Made by a program: the position numbers and the translations under genes. 64,000 bases of DNA, taken from positions 1-64,000 of the forward strand of contig QNGE01003702.1 in NCBI GenBank assembly GCA_008508345.1, written 5' to 3'. Source of the stretch: Paragonimus westermani. Its lineage: Eukaryota; Platyhelminthes; Trematoda; Plagiorchiida; Troglotrematidae. Under the pieces are notes generated by a model that saw nothing but the letters and a program-made list of their open reading frames with translations, was not told the DNA's origin and made no database searches. Below, piece by piece: positions 47,141 to 59,240 of this stretch. Numbering within the stretch: the first letter of the stretch is position 1; each line of letters opens with the position of its first letter.

Positions 47141-50100
47141 TTGTACAACATTCGTTGAGTAACATCTTTTACCATGCATTAGCGATTGTGAAATTGTCGA
47201 CATGAATCATAAGGGATCTGTTGAAATTGAACTTATCTTATTCATGATCCACTTCCAGACAACACAGTTCAAGCAATAATCCGGTTCGCCCATCAGGTAT
47301 ATCTTGTTGAAATTCGGAGCACAAATGTGATATCGGATGTAGATGAGGTCAAGAGTGAAAACTCTGACTCAATAGTCGAATATTTAGCGTGGCCATATAG
47401 AAAGAGCCACTTCCAAGAGAAACTCACGTAGCGTTGAGGTCCGACAACAGCAGAAAGATTCTGGATTTCTCTGGTATGTTAGCATGAACAAGCGTGAGGT
47501 CGAGTCATCGGCGTTTACCAGGAATTGTTCTGCTTCGTAACAAGCTACATTACCACAGCTGTTGAATGTAACGATTAGAAGTAGCCTGGAGCAGCTAGAA
47601 AGATCAGTTCTTTACAAAGCCTAGCTTGGTATGTGCACCCAAATTGCTGTTTGGAAGCAGAATCAATCGATCACACAATTAATCGACCAGAGGTTGACGT
47701 TAATCTCAAAAAATTCGTTGCTGTCAACAGGTTATTGAATAACTCTTAGTAGTCAATGCATGTAATCAGAAGTTTAAGGCGCTAAGCCTAACTCCCTGAG
47801 TTTAATTTTGATAAGACGAAAATATACCTTAACCAAACAACATGAGGAGCGAACATTTCGGTCGTTATTTGATTTTGTCACGCAATATGTGAGCAAGATG
47901 CCCGGAAATCGAAACTTTACAGGCTAACATACGACAATGAAACGTGTAAAACTAAGAGCCAGTGGACGAATTTGATAAACAGCCAGACAAATTTGAATAC
48001 GAAGAATTAGAAGTTTCAGTGAAAGCTTTATTTGTAAATTAATCATAAATGTAGGTCTGTTGACACGACGCGATGGTATAGCTGATTGTTGAATACCATT
48101 AAACTTAAAGATGAAGAACACAAACCCGACAACTTCCAAACCTGCACAAGATATGCAAGAGTAACGAGGGAATAGTGCCATCGCTATGGAAGAACGGGGG
48201 TATACACGAATTTTAAAACCAACCGCCAAGAAGCTGATGAAGATCTCGATCAGGTAGGAATTAAACTAAGAACGTTTCACTTTTACAAACCAGAAAGTTG
48301 GTGCGTAGATCACTGTATCATAAGTGAAAGATGTGAATAAAAACGACACAGTCACGACGGAAAAAGTGGATTCCGTAAATGTGAAGGGCAGGAAAACCAC
48401 TAAGACCAACCGTAAACCGATTATCTTTCACTTTTACTTTCGTCAACGCTTGGAAACGAATGTCGTGACAGCGACGAGCGAAAATAATAAAGACTGAGTA
48501 GGATGCGATGTGTTTTCTAAGGCAATATCCCTTGCAGATTTGATTGGAAATGGATCCGTTGAAGAAGGCATACCAGAAATGTGATTTAAAGATAGCCGGA
48601 AAAAATAAGCACTCTGCAAGGCACTAGTGTTACCTGCCTCCACATAAACATCTACTCGTCGTAGTGTACAGGTTGTCGTCGGTTCATAAAGTAATCAGAG
48701 AACCACGTTGTAAGACATTGTAAAGTTCAAGTCGAGACTACAAACAGTACTCATCTGACTGAAGGAATGTAATAATGTTATTCGAAATTCACGCGTGAAC
48801 ACGCTTGTTTTTGAAGTCTGAGGCGGAAAAAATTAACTGCTTCAATTTAGAAAGGGTGCCAGGAGAGATTTTGTAAGGCGGTTATTTCTCAGCGTTCAGA
48901 GGCAAACTAGCAAAACGGGTTAGCAAGAAAGCAGTGAATTTGACAATGAAGCTAACAAATGCAAACATCATGTGAGGGAAGTGAGGGAATATTCACCGCT
49001 GAACTAAATTATCGAAATTGAAGATAACATTGGTAAGAATCTTACTATTCAGTAGATCGTGGAATTCTTTCAACTTTTGCTGTGAACGAAAATTCTGTGC
49101 AAATCTAGTTGTAGATCTATCCTCTCATAATGTGAACAATCAGCGTTATCACATGGATGTGTAAAGTAGTCAACCGTTTCCATAGAGAAATCAACGACCC
49201 GAAATGTGTTAACATGAAAACAAAACACAATTTTAACTGTTAAGTTAAAAAAACATTTGTAGTGTGGGAGAAAATCGAAGGTTAATATGCGGCAACAAAG
49301 TGGGTTAAACACAATTTGTGGATAAACCTAAGATAGCCAGATAAATTTAGATGCAGAAGACGTATCAGTGGGAAAAACCTGTTGCCCAGTTTGTCGCAAC
49401 CATATGGATTTCCTCATAAAATTTCATGACATCAAGATGACTGCAGAGGCGAAAGTTGGGATTCAATAGTAGCTTCGAACCTCCTACAAGACGAGGGCAG
49501 TCTCCAGTTTTTGCTGAATTAGGCGAGATTGAACGTAAATCTCTGGTCAGCATGTCATCTTAATGAAAACGAAGCTTTACAAATGCACACGCAATTTGAC
49601 AGGTAATAAGCACCGGGGGAAACGGCTATCACACAGTCTTTTGAAGACGGCCTTTCTTCTAACATATGAGTGCCAGTCAGCTTCATCGGGACTATAATTC
49701 CTCACTAGAAGAACCATTCTAAACGAGCAATTCGTAATAATGGATCGATTGGTTCCGTGACTCAACTAAACGTAGTGGTTTCTCATCGTTGCCGTTTGCC
49801 AACAGGAGCGTAGCCAATGGATTTCCAAAAAAAACGGAGTTTGACGTGTCGCAGCAAGACGCCTGAGGAAATCAGAAGTCGTGATGTACAAAACTGCAAC
49901 TCGTGAGGATTATGGCACGGAGACGGACTGATAGCAAAAGCTATAAGCCGTTAGGTAAAAGCACGCAGACAGTTGGTTTTGGTAAAGTGACTCGGACCTA
50001 GAACCAAAAGGGTACGATTCGTGTCCACGAATCGATGCACTCTTACATGTGCACTACCAGAATTCCGCCCGTATGAAGTGAATCGGCAATTTATTGCTGT

Positions 50101-51152
50101 CGCTCAGCACCAACTGATTACATCACCCTTCCGAATACCGCTCATTTATCCAGCGACTCGCGTGGCTTCATTAGGCTCATCACGCTGATACTCCAAAAGC
50201 AACACTTGGTAATTAGTCGGTATGTGAAAAGCAAACTAGCGAGCCACGAATCCGTCACAAAAGGTTAGAAGTACGTGATCGGAGGTTTAAGAACGGCTGA
50301 CTGAACCATGGACAATCAATCCTGTGTAACAATGTTCCAGTTAGTTAACTGGAGAGTTAATTGGTCTGATTTCAGCTACAAGCACCAACTGCAAAAATAA
50401 TCACTATCGACCGTGTAAGCCCAAAATGATCGGACATTTCAATATGACACTCTGGAGGACCGGTACAATCCTAAACAGGGGATCAATTCGTCCCACTATG
50501 AAAATAATGAGCAAGTTCATACAGACTGTACTGTCCATTTTTGTTTAAAAGTGGTCCCTGTTGGAGGCATATTGTTTCTTTCAACCAGAGAAGGTGTCTC
50601 AGTGAGGAGGAGAAATAGTTTGTCGGAATTTATCTAGGCGGGAATCAGACCTCTTATCACGCCGGGTTTGAGCTACTCAACCCACCCAAATCATTCGTTT
50701 GCCTACGAGTGCATGCACAATGCACAAGGAAACAGTACGCTTTGAGCACTGAAATGCCACCTGTCAACCTTTTTGCCGAAAAGTACATCTGCTAGGTGAG
50801 TACGGCATTCCATGAGATTTTGTAGGTCTAAAATATTACACAGAATTTGTCCTTGTTTGATTACGCAAATTCACACTGATGCCACAGTGGACAAACTGTC
50901 ACAAGAATCAATGGCTGTGATGAATCGATAGGCACAATTCTGTCCTCGTGAAATTTTTAATTCTTACTAGGATTTGTCACCTTATACGCTTCCCTACAAA
51001 AACCCAGGGCGATCCACGCAAAAGTAGGATAAATACAACTGAAACCAGATGATTTTACCAATACAGAATACCACGCGTAAGAGAATACCAGCTTAGCCCA
51101 TGAATAAGACCAACACCGCAGAAGGTGGTACACAAGCGATGGACCAAAAAAT
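47141..51152. other. 4 kb with no recognisable gene
   Basis: The longest frame is 47924-48229 (-, 101 codons), no motif. A-rich on the + strand around 48300-49000. No RT, tRNA or hammerhead signals seen. Confidence 0.45.
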
Positions 51153-51801
51153 TTGGAGAAAGACTCCGCATTGTGTAGCTACCGAGAATTTCGTATTTCG
51201 GTAGTCAGTACGCGCCACACAGACGTTGATGGGCAGAACGATAACCAGTGGTTTAAAGAACTCTTCGTCACCGATAGCAATACACTGAAGTATAGTTATC
51301 AAGAGCGGCCAAACGGACTTGATAGAGTTCGGGGCTTAATTCATCGCTGTACTGGTGACATCAATGAGGACGAAATGCGAACCTTGCTTCTACCATAGAA
51401 GATATTTCAACGAGGCGTTAGAAAGCCTCAATTCTGCTCAAGACAACAGGCCATCGAGTTATTGCACAACAAATAAACGTATTTCCCAAGGTCACTTTGA
51501 TCCTCCTAGATGGAACCCGTTAGGGCATGCAGCCAACGTGGAACTGGACCGAATCAGAAACCAGAAAAAGGGGAGCCACACAAAACTAAGACCCACAAGT
51601 GGCTACATCGTAACAACCGAAGTACCACGTGCTAGTGACGGCATCAACAACCCACACTGTGCATCACTAGCTCACAAAAACAAATTCAAGTTCGACTTAA
51701 AATGTTCATTTACATTCCATTGTGTCAAAGTAGAAAAAATACACATCGCGGAAGGACAGGAAGCAGAGAGAAAATCCGGTACGCTCACGAAGGTGATCTA
51801 G
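51153..51801 (+). other. Two overlapping unassigned open frames
   Basis: Frames 51153-51398 (81 codons) and 51355-51801 (148 codons) overlap in different phases. The second is basic and polar, with RNQKKGSHTKLRP and HKNKFKFDLKCS, and no recognised domain. Length and position alone do not show coding; no splice pattern was established. It could be an exon or chance. Confidence 0.25.
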
Positions 51802-52986
51802 ACTCGGTCAGGTTCTGTGTTAACCACAACAGCTGGCGAGACCAAAGCATCTGGTGCCAAGTGGGACGGTCAGAGAAGGACAAAAGAGCGTGCGAATGGT
51901 ACCAGTCTATAAACGCGCCGACTGATTGAAATCTGATACAATCCGTAAGGGCTAGGCTAACCACCTGACGGACACGGGAGAACAAGGGTTCAACAGAATG
52001 CCAATCCAGGTTCGTGGCATCACATTTGTCTGCAAGTTTGTGAAGAAACAGGAGGAGATTCCGCCTGAAACAGAACACAAAATAAGCCAGTGAAGCGTCA
52101 CATTAATACAGTCGTGTGATATAAAAACACCGTTCAACCGGTTTGGAGGATTGGCTGTCGATACGTTAGGCATTCTAACATATGTAGAGAAATAGTCGAA
52201 ACTGAACAATGGGTTCACAAAAAATAACCTAAACAGAAGCAGAATGTGTAAACTGCAAGATGAATCCGTCCTTTTATGCACTCCAATCAGTCATGGTGAC
52301 AACCATTGATAACCCAGAGAAAAAGAAGCGCGGGATGACTGACTGGTTCAAGGAAGGCAGGCAAAAGATAAAACTCTGCCATATCAAGTCAACTAAGCTT
52401 CAGATTTAATTCCTTTAGATAAATCTTTCTTTTTCTAGGCCACTTCACGTCAGTGTCGCAGTAGGCGGTGGCCCGAGCCACAGTGCCTTTTGGCCGTTAT
52501 AAAAGAACGAATGAAGCGAGAATCCAATCGATCAAGGGTCGAACACTCGTACTGATCAACCGTCTTGTTGATTCCGCATCCCCATTCAGTAGATGAATGC
52601 ATAGTCAAAATTCGCCTTTACTAAAAAGCACCAAAAGAGCAATGATGGTAAACGGGGTCATAGGTTTCGACCCTAAATGCAGATAGTCGCCCGCTTATCG
52701 CATAAGTTAAATGCAGTCGAACTGACATCACTCATGTTCCCCCCCCAGCGTACCTGTGACTAGATGAGACAGGTTCCATTACTTTGACCACCTCTAGTTT
52801 ATCAAATTTGTCTAGCCGACCTGGTTTACCCATCCGATAAAGTGGATTCGGTCTGTAAGTTAGTGTACTATCTAATGAACGTGCAACACTTGGAGTTTTC
52901 TTCTTTATGAGTATAGGACCGAAGCTAAAACAGTGCAGTAACGAATTGACGATACAACAGTGACCACCCACTCCTGCCTACAAAAA
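51802..52986. other. 1.2 kb with no recognisable gene
   Basis: Minus frames 51785-52078 and 51952-52281 (97 and 109 codons) overlap and carry no known domain. A run of C lies at 52740-52746. Confidence 0.4.
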
Positions 52987-53294
52987 CGACTTCGTTATAA
53001 GATACCCGCACCAAATTTAGTACGAATGAAGTTGAATAGTTTGGGCGTCGTGTTTAACATGCTATTGATAAAAAGATTGAAAATAACACAATGTTACGAG
53101 CAAGTTGTAATACTCTACGTTTCAACCACCTCGGGTGGCCTTCCTCAGGAGTGTTGTAATCGAAATCACACTGGTCAATGTGATTTCGATTACAACACTC
53201 CTGAGGAAGGCCACCCGAGGTGATCGATAGGCGGGCATTATAACTTGCTCGTAACGTTGTGTTATACCCAATCTGTTTATCAGCGACTTCGTTA
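52987..53294 (-). mobile_element. Short fold-back retroelement with two hammerhead-like cores and 11-bp target duplication
   Basis: A 286-bp insert (52998-53283) is bounded by the perfect direct repeat CGACTTCGTTA (52987-52997 and 53284-53294). Two copies of one terminal sequence face away from each other around the centre CTGGTCAA (53171-53178), with 44-bp perfect inner arms (53127-53170 and 53179-53222) and weaker outer similarity. The minus copy is complete to the shared 3' end TATCTTA (ending at 52998). It keeps CTGAGGA (53148-53142), stem II and GAAA (53123-53120). The plus copy has CTGAGGA at 53201-53207 but lost GAAA and is cut short. It is of the same family as 36999-37226. Confidence 0.78.
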
Positions 53295-54544
53295 CTTTTG
53301 CCCGTAATCATTAGCTTCCAAGTGAAGTCGTTTTGAGAACATTTTGAATACGAGACATCAAGTACCACTAACGAATGCAATGGAATTAAAGGACGTAAGT
53401 TGTGGAATGCCACAGCCAATTCACACATTCGCGTCAACCACAGAACATGTTCGAACACGTTCGAAGGTCATGTGATAACGAAACTTTTATCAACTTAAAG
53501 TCTGAGGCTAAACTATCACGTCTGCGCTCAGCAAACAGAGAATATGGTAAGATGCGAAAAATCAACTGAAGGGATTAAAGCCCTTCAAAAGTAAGTTGAC
53601 AAGGATTGACAGATAGACGTGAGCAGTCTGATGCGAATGAGATCGGACCGCAAACCTGCGCAGTAGATCTTCATAACGCAACACCCACTCGAAGTCTGGG
53701 AAAACAAACGGTCTGTAGAACAAATCTCTTCCGCTACAATTCCTATTTGATTTAATGTTTCAAAAAAAATCTGGATAAGCGCGGAAGACAGAAAAAATAG
53801 CAAAACGACCTTGGAAGGGGGAAAAACGAAGGGATATAAACGGTAAAATATGCCTAACACCGAACACATACCGGAAAATCCAAAGGCATTCCCGTTCTGG
53901 GTAGAGTTGGAGAGTGTCACTCGTTTGCTTTAACCGTTGTACCACCAGCTGTTGCATATCCGGTGATGAAAACATCACAGTATCAGTGATCATCAGCTGG
54001 AACAAGTGCGTTAAGTAGCTCCAGCCACTAGTGTCTGTCGGATGATATTGCAGCCATTTATCGACTCGTTCCAGCTCGGTGGCACAGGCCTACACGGAAT
54101 TACACATACAACGAGACGTTTGGATCGAATTCTGCACACTGACCTCACCATGAGTAGTGGTCAACCGAAGCAGGTTCATGTCATAGTAAAGGCCGATAAC
54201 AATCGAGGTCACACATCACACCGCATCATGAAACGTGAAAAACGTCCTAAAAAGAGGACAGAGCTCACTAAACCTAAAAATGATTCGTCAGAACTCTGGG
54301 CTCCCTCATACATGTTCTCTCATGGAAACATAACAGGAAAGTTATGTTGAAACATGAGTTGTGCTCAACCTAGAATAAACTACCACGTGAGACATGATAT
54401 ATCAAGCTCTCTCAAGCGCAGTAGCGGAATGACTTGTCGGTCCAGGAGGCGCTTACAGAATCACATCGTACTGAATAAAACAGGAAAATGATAATCTGAT
54501 GAGTAGTAGGGGGCTTTCGTTTGCATACAGATTGAGTACCGCCC
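53295..54544. other. 1.25 kb with no recognisable gene
   Basis: Frames 53585-53920 (-, 111 codons), 53760-54005 (-) and 54042-54350 (+, 102 codons, Lys/Arg-rich in the middle) show no known domain. Confidence 0.4.
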
Positions 54545-54960
54545 ACAATTGGTCGCAGTCGTCGCATTCTTAGTCGTATTCCTAATCGATGGGTCATCGA
54601 TTGAAGTGAACAGTTACTGTCTCCTCTCGAAGTGATCGGGCAGTCAGAACATTACTCACAAGTGAAATTGGTGGAGCAATCATACACAATAATTCAATCG
54701 TGCCTAATGTGAGGTCAATTGTGCAGTGGTCAACACAGATGCCTCATGAAAGCGTGGCCAAATTTCTAGTCCCTGCTGTGGCAAGGATCTGCACTACTGA
54801 CGGGCTCTGTTGGGAGCGAAACTCAAGTTTGGCGCTTCTTTTTGAAAGCGCCCCACTGCAAAGTCAATGGGAACGCGACAGCTGCGACCAATTGTGGGTG
54901 ATGTTCAATCTACATGAAACTGATAAACCTTCACAAAATTTAATCCTGAGACGGAAGTAC
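54545..54960 (+). mobile_element. tRNA-derived SINE with full leader
   Basis: The leader at 54545-54710 matches the reversed 32375-32535: AACAGTTACTGTCTCCTCTC, GATCGGGCAGTCAGAAC, ACTCACAAGTGAAA, ATCGTGCCTAATGTGAGGT. A box TTGTGCAGTGGTCAACACAG lies at 54719-54738. The B-box area is worn (AATTTCTAGTCCC). The tail GGAGCGAAACTCAAG, GCTTCTTTTTGAAAGCGCC and GACAGCTGCGACCAATTG lies at 54815-54900. It shows that leader, head and tail travel as one unit. Confidence 0.8.
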
Positions 54961-57329
54961 ATGGGCATGATATTCTGAGGATCAGTTAGTTTAAGGTGTC
55001 CCGTTATCAATTCGTTCTCAGACGTTTTGACACACGTAATCACACCTGCGACCATGTGAGCAAGAGCTTCGATAAATTAGGGTTGCTCTATCATAATTTC
55101 ACGATTGACTAGTAAATTATAGTTGCTTTTACAGATCTCTTTTAATTTCGACTGCCTGAGTTGGTTACTGTAAATTAGGGATCACCGAGAGGTTAGAGGC
55201 TTTTTAAAAGTTGTCGAGTGGCACAGTCCAGTTATTTAATCGCACCATCAGGAGTCAGTAAGTACGAATCAATGAACGTCGGTGATCTTCATGTAGTTAC
55301 ACAACAATGGCGGAGGCAAGGGGCTTGATGGAAGCATCTCAGTATTTCAAAACTGTTTGTGAATAGTGCAAACAAGCACCATCACAACGTCCCCGGAAAG
55401 CAAAGATTGGTTTGTGATGTACTGCAAAAGCTGTGTATAAGCAGCAGCACCAGCAGCACGGTACATCAGTTGTGAGCATAGGAGATGACGCATTAAAGGA
55501 ACCAAAGTGGATACGGTAATAGGAAGAATTTGGGTAACCCCGACAGTGACACTTGCATTTTTGGAGATATGTTTGAATGCAGAGTTTGAGAAAGCAGTAG
55601 GAAATTAGCATCACCAATCGGCGTTTAAACGCCCAGTTCAACATTGTGACTACGGCGATATCCTGATTATCGGTGATGCGCTAATTCGAAAACTGTTGGA
55701 TTAGTGAGACAAACAGCAAATTGTCTTGCACAGGGTCAATGAAGGGCCCTCTGAGAACAAATACATTTCTATCACCAACGGCAAAGACCAGAATCTAGGT
55801 TTGTTGAAGCCCTGTTAGGATTTATGCTATGCAAAGAGATATCCACAAACAGTGGTTTTGCGCTCTGCTAAAAAAAACTAATGACAAGTGCAGTGTTTAG
55901 CCGTATTAATGCCCATTGCCACAGTAATTTGAGAAGACTCATTTTCGGAAACGCTCATCAAGGGAGGCAAATGTCAAAATTAGTCAGCCAGTCACTAATG
56001 CTATATCAAAAATGAGGACGTCTGGAGCATAGGGAAGGCATGAGTAAAATAACAAGTGCAGATCCGCTACGATGCACTGGCGGGTTCAGAACCTAGTGAG
56101 GAAATGAGGAATCAGGATTGTCGCCAGGGTAGTCCCGGAACAAACGACCAGAGTGATTCGCAAGAATGTTACCGGAGAACAGTGTGTCGCACTGACCGTA
56201 AATTTCAAACCAATCTGTGAATGATAAAAGCTCTGTTCAACAACGAACCTATGTTTCAACGCATAAACTGATGTACAGTGGTGAAAGATATATATTCTAT
56301 CTGCCTCCGTCATCACTCTATCAAAGGACAGTTTGAATAATTTGAAATGTATGAATAACACTAGAAAGGACATAGTCCAGTACTGCTGAGGGTACGAAAA
56401 GCCATGGGTTCCAACCATCTTTGGATCGATTTGTTAGGGCATATAGGATATCGCTCCGTCACCCATCATAAAATGCCATCGCAACCCAAGTGTTTGGGAA
56501 CCTTAAGCTACCCTGGACCCAAGCCGTTGCGAGTGTCACTCAGTTTAATAAACGAAACCACCTTTCGTTTTCGTTTCTCTACGCCGTCTACTGTTAATCC
56601 CTTAGACGAAAATACTGAAGCAGCAGATTATAACTTTTTGGGAAAATTTCGACAATGTGATGCGCAAGAGTGCCAAATCATGTATCATTTCATGGGCATG
56701 ACAAACGGTGGGACATTTCTGGTGAGTTAATTCACAGCAAACAATGCACTGAATGATAGTGTGTACACAAACCATACGCGCATCAATCAACAGCTGGCAA
56801 GTCAATTAAATCAAACTGAGGTTTACTTATACAGTACCGGTATTTATGGGGGCTCCATCGTTAGCATTATGCGACGCACAGTTTAACCCATTGCAACTGG
56901 TAGGTCCCACAGAATAGCACGCTTGTCTCGTTACAGCGTTTAGGCCTGAGGAACGTTGCCCTCTAGGTTCAAAACACTGGCTGATGTTCACCTATTAATA
57001 TGGACAGTCAATCCGGAGGGCGGATGCAGTGAACCGTCACCAATCAACGGCCCCTGATGGACCGTGAACTGTGCTTTGTCCCGCTGCCTTGCAGGTTAGG
57101 TTTCGTTTGAACCAAAAGTTCCGGGCGGGGCTCTAAAAGCCAACCCCCTTTTTCAGCTTGGGCAATCGAGAACTATTCCACCCCACAATTGTGAACCTAC
57201 ATGAATTATGAAATTTGTCCTATGTTCCCAGCATAACTTTTTGGACTAGATAAGGGCCGCCGGCTTGCTCCCGTTACATTCTACCGCACCAAATAAATCC
57301 CATTTTCACCTCCTCTGACAAATAACGCT
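54961..57329. other. 2.4 kb with no recognisable gene
   Basis: Frames 55339-55644 (-), 56086-56418 (-, 110 codons) and 56404-56730 (+, 108 codons) have no known domain. The end near 57100-57330 may hold the lost endonuclease half of the LINE that follows, but I see no motif. Confidence 0.4.
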
Positions 57330-59240
57330 TTACTAGGTGAAGCCCCAATCTCGTTTTCGCACAGGTATCAGAGGCTCGCCTAATTTGTTGCCCGTAACAG
57401 AAGTCATACCATCAAGGTGGCATCCTTTTGCCGGGTCCCAATGCGGTCTCCTGATTATCTTGATGCTCGCCAGGATACCCCATTCAAAAACAAATGAAAT
57501 TCGAGCTCATCGAATTTCAGCAGCAGCTACTACAGGATCGCAAGGACTGGTAGACACAACGCACTACCGAGATGCAACAAAACATTGCTACCGGAAGCTT
57601 TCCCACCTCATCAGAGCAACGGATAACAGTAGGCCAGTTGTGAGCTAGGTAACCTGCAAAGCTAACAGTGAGCTTGCGACGACGCTTCGGACGTTGGGCT
57701 GAACACTTCTAACAGCAGCACAACTGGCCACCCACGCCAGTGACTATGCCTTCGCGTTCTGTCAGTGCTAATTGGTCCATCGACGTTCCCTTACCCTCGG
57801 AAACATAAATCTTACTCGAGGGTGAGTACTTGTAAGGGCAAAGGGTACCCGGCCTAGATGAACTTCCTCATACTTTTTTGCAGATGAGGGTTTTGCCTTT
57901 GTCGAAAAACTGACAGCTTTGCTCCGGGAATTTTGGGTCAGTATAGGCGTTCCAAACTACCGGGGTTTGGTTAACAGCACTCCCACTTTCAAAAAGGTCT
58001 TACGTACTTTGAAAATCACTGACGGATACGCGTGATTCCTGTTACGTCGAAGTTGTTTGCAGCTACTGTTTCCAGGACTAGGCGAAACGCGCAAACAAGC
58101 TGAGTTCTACCAGGGCCGCACTCGCATTCTTCAAGATGCACGAACTATGCTGTTCATGTGCAAGGCCGACAACAGTTGCCTTCTTAGACATCAGAAGGAC
58201 TTTGGTTCAATTGACGAAGTTGCACTCTGGGATTACCTACCCAGAAAGAGTGTCCGGGAAATATACAAATATCCTGTAATTTACTGTCGGACCTCGGGTT
58301 GGGATGGAGTTTGCAAGAGTGACAAGATTGTTAAGCTCCCCCTTCCTATTCAACTTTGCAGTACACGACATCTTAAAATACGCCTTGAAGGGCTGTGAAG
58401 ACGACGGTGTTGAACTGTTCCCATACATTCGAATTCGAGACGCAGGGTATGCAGATAGCACTCTTACAATTGTTGAGAGCTCACAGGAAGCCCAGAACAT
58501 AAGACAAACTTTAGTTCGTCAGTTTGATGAGTTACTTGAACCCACCAAGTTCAACGTGCTCCCGCAAAGTCGACTAGACTCTGTGTTTGCTATCATCCTG
58601 GCTAGTAAGGCGCTAGAGATAATCCGGAAGTCCACATACCTTGGGAGCCCTATCGGCGCTGGCGCAACGTCTTATGAAACCACAAATCGGATGACGCTCG
58701 CTAACTTACGCCATCGGTGGCGTTGTCCTGATCTCAACCTTTCTGCGAAAGGCAGAGTGTACAATTCCACCGCAGTTCTGTTGTACAGCTGCGAATTCCA
58801 GTTTATCGGTGCGGAGGATGTTCACAGAGGCCGTCGGTGTCCCCTAAGTAATTAGCGGTGTGGGATGGAAATGTTGTCAACAATGACGACGTGTCTTCAG
58901 GACAGATGGACACTGTCGATCTCTGAACACAGTGATCTCGTTTCACAGCCTTCTTCAGCCTGATCACAGTTTACAAATACCAACTCACCGCCTGCCACAC
59001 CGTGCCCTTGTCTGCGGGTGGTGGGTTAGGCTAAAAGGGGTGGCCTGGTGACCAGCGTACAACTTGTGTTCGAGGCATGAAGGAACTTACACTGAAGCTC
59101 GCTTAGGTAGGGCACTTCCGAATTCCTGATTGCGGTCCAAAGGTAGCTGAACGCCTTTGGTTGGAGAAGTTGTCTGATACGGTGAACAACAGTGGTCAAT
59201 GGCATTCACGTTGCGAAACTGTGTGCATCGGTACAACTTA
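57330..59240 (+). pseudogene. Non-LTR retrotransposon (second LINE family), RT and C-terminus, decayed
   Basis: The + frames follow a flatworm LINE family in order. KLSHLIRATDNSRPVVS (about 57590-57648). RRFGRWAEHF*QQHNWPP (about 57680-57735). QGRTRIL..ARTMLF...LRHQKDFGSIDEVALWDYL (58105-58240), the AGFR.GRG...TFVDFKAAFDS block. LLSSPFLFNFAVHDIL (58330-58375), motif B. RIRDAGYADSTLTIVES (58430-58480), the catalytic box. KSTYLGSPIGAG (58630-58665). LANLRHRWRCPDLNLSAKGRVYNS..VLLYSCE (58700-58795). HRLPHRALVCGW near 59000 and W.EKLSDTVNNSGQWHSRC (59160-59215), the C-terminal domain. YADD is YADS at about 58448-58459, so the polymerase is dead. Several frameshifts. The longest open piece is 58304-58855 (183 codons). 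Confidence 0.85.
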
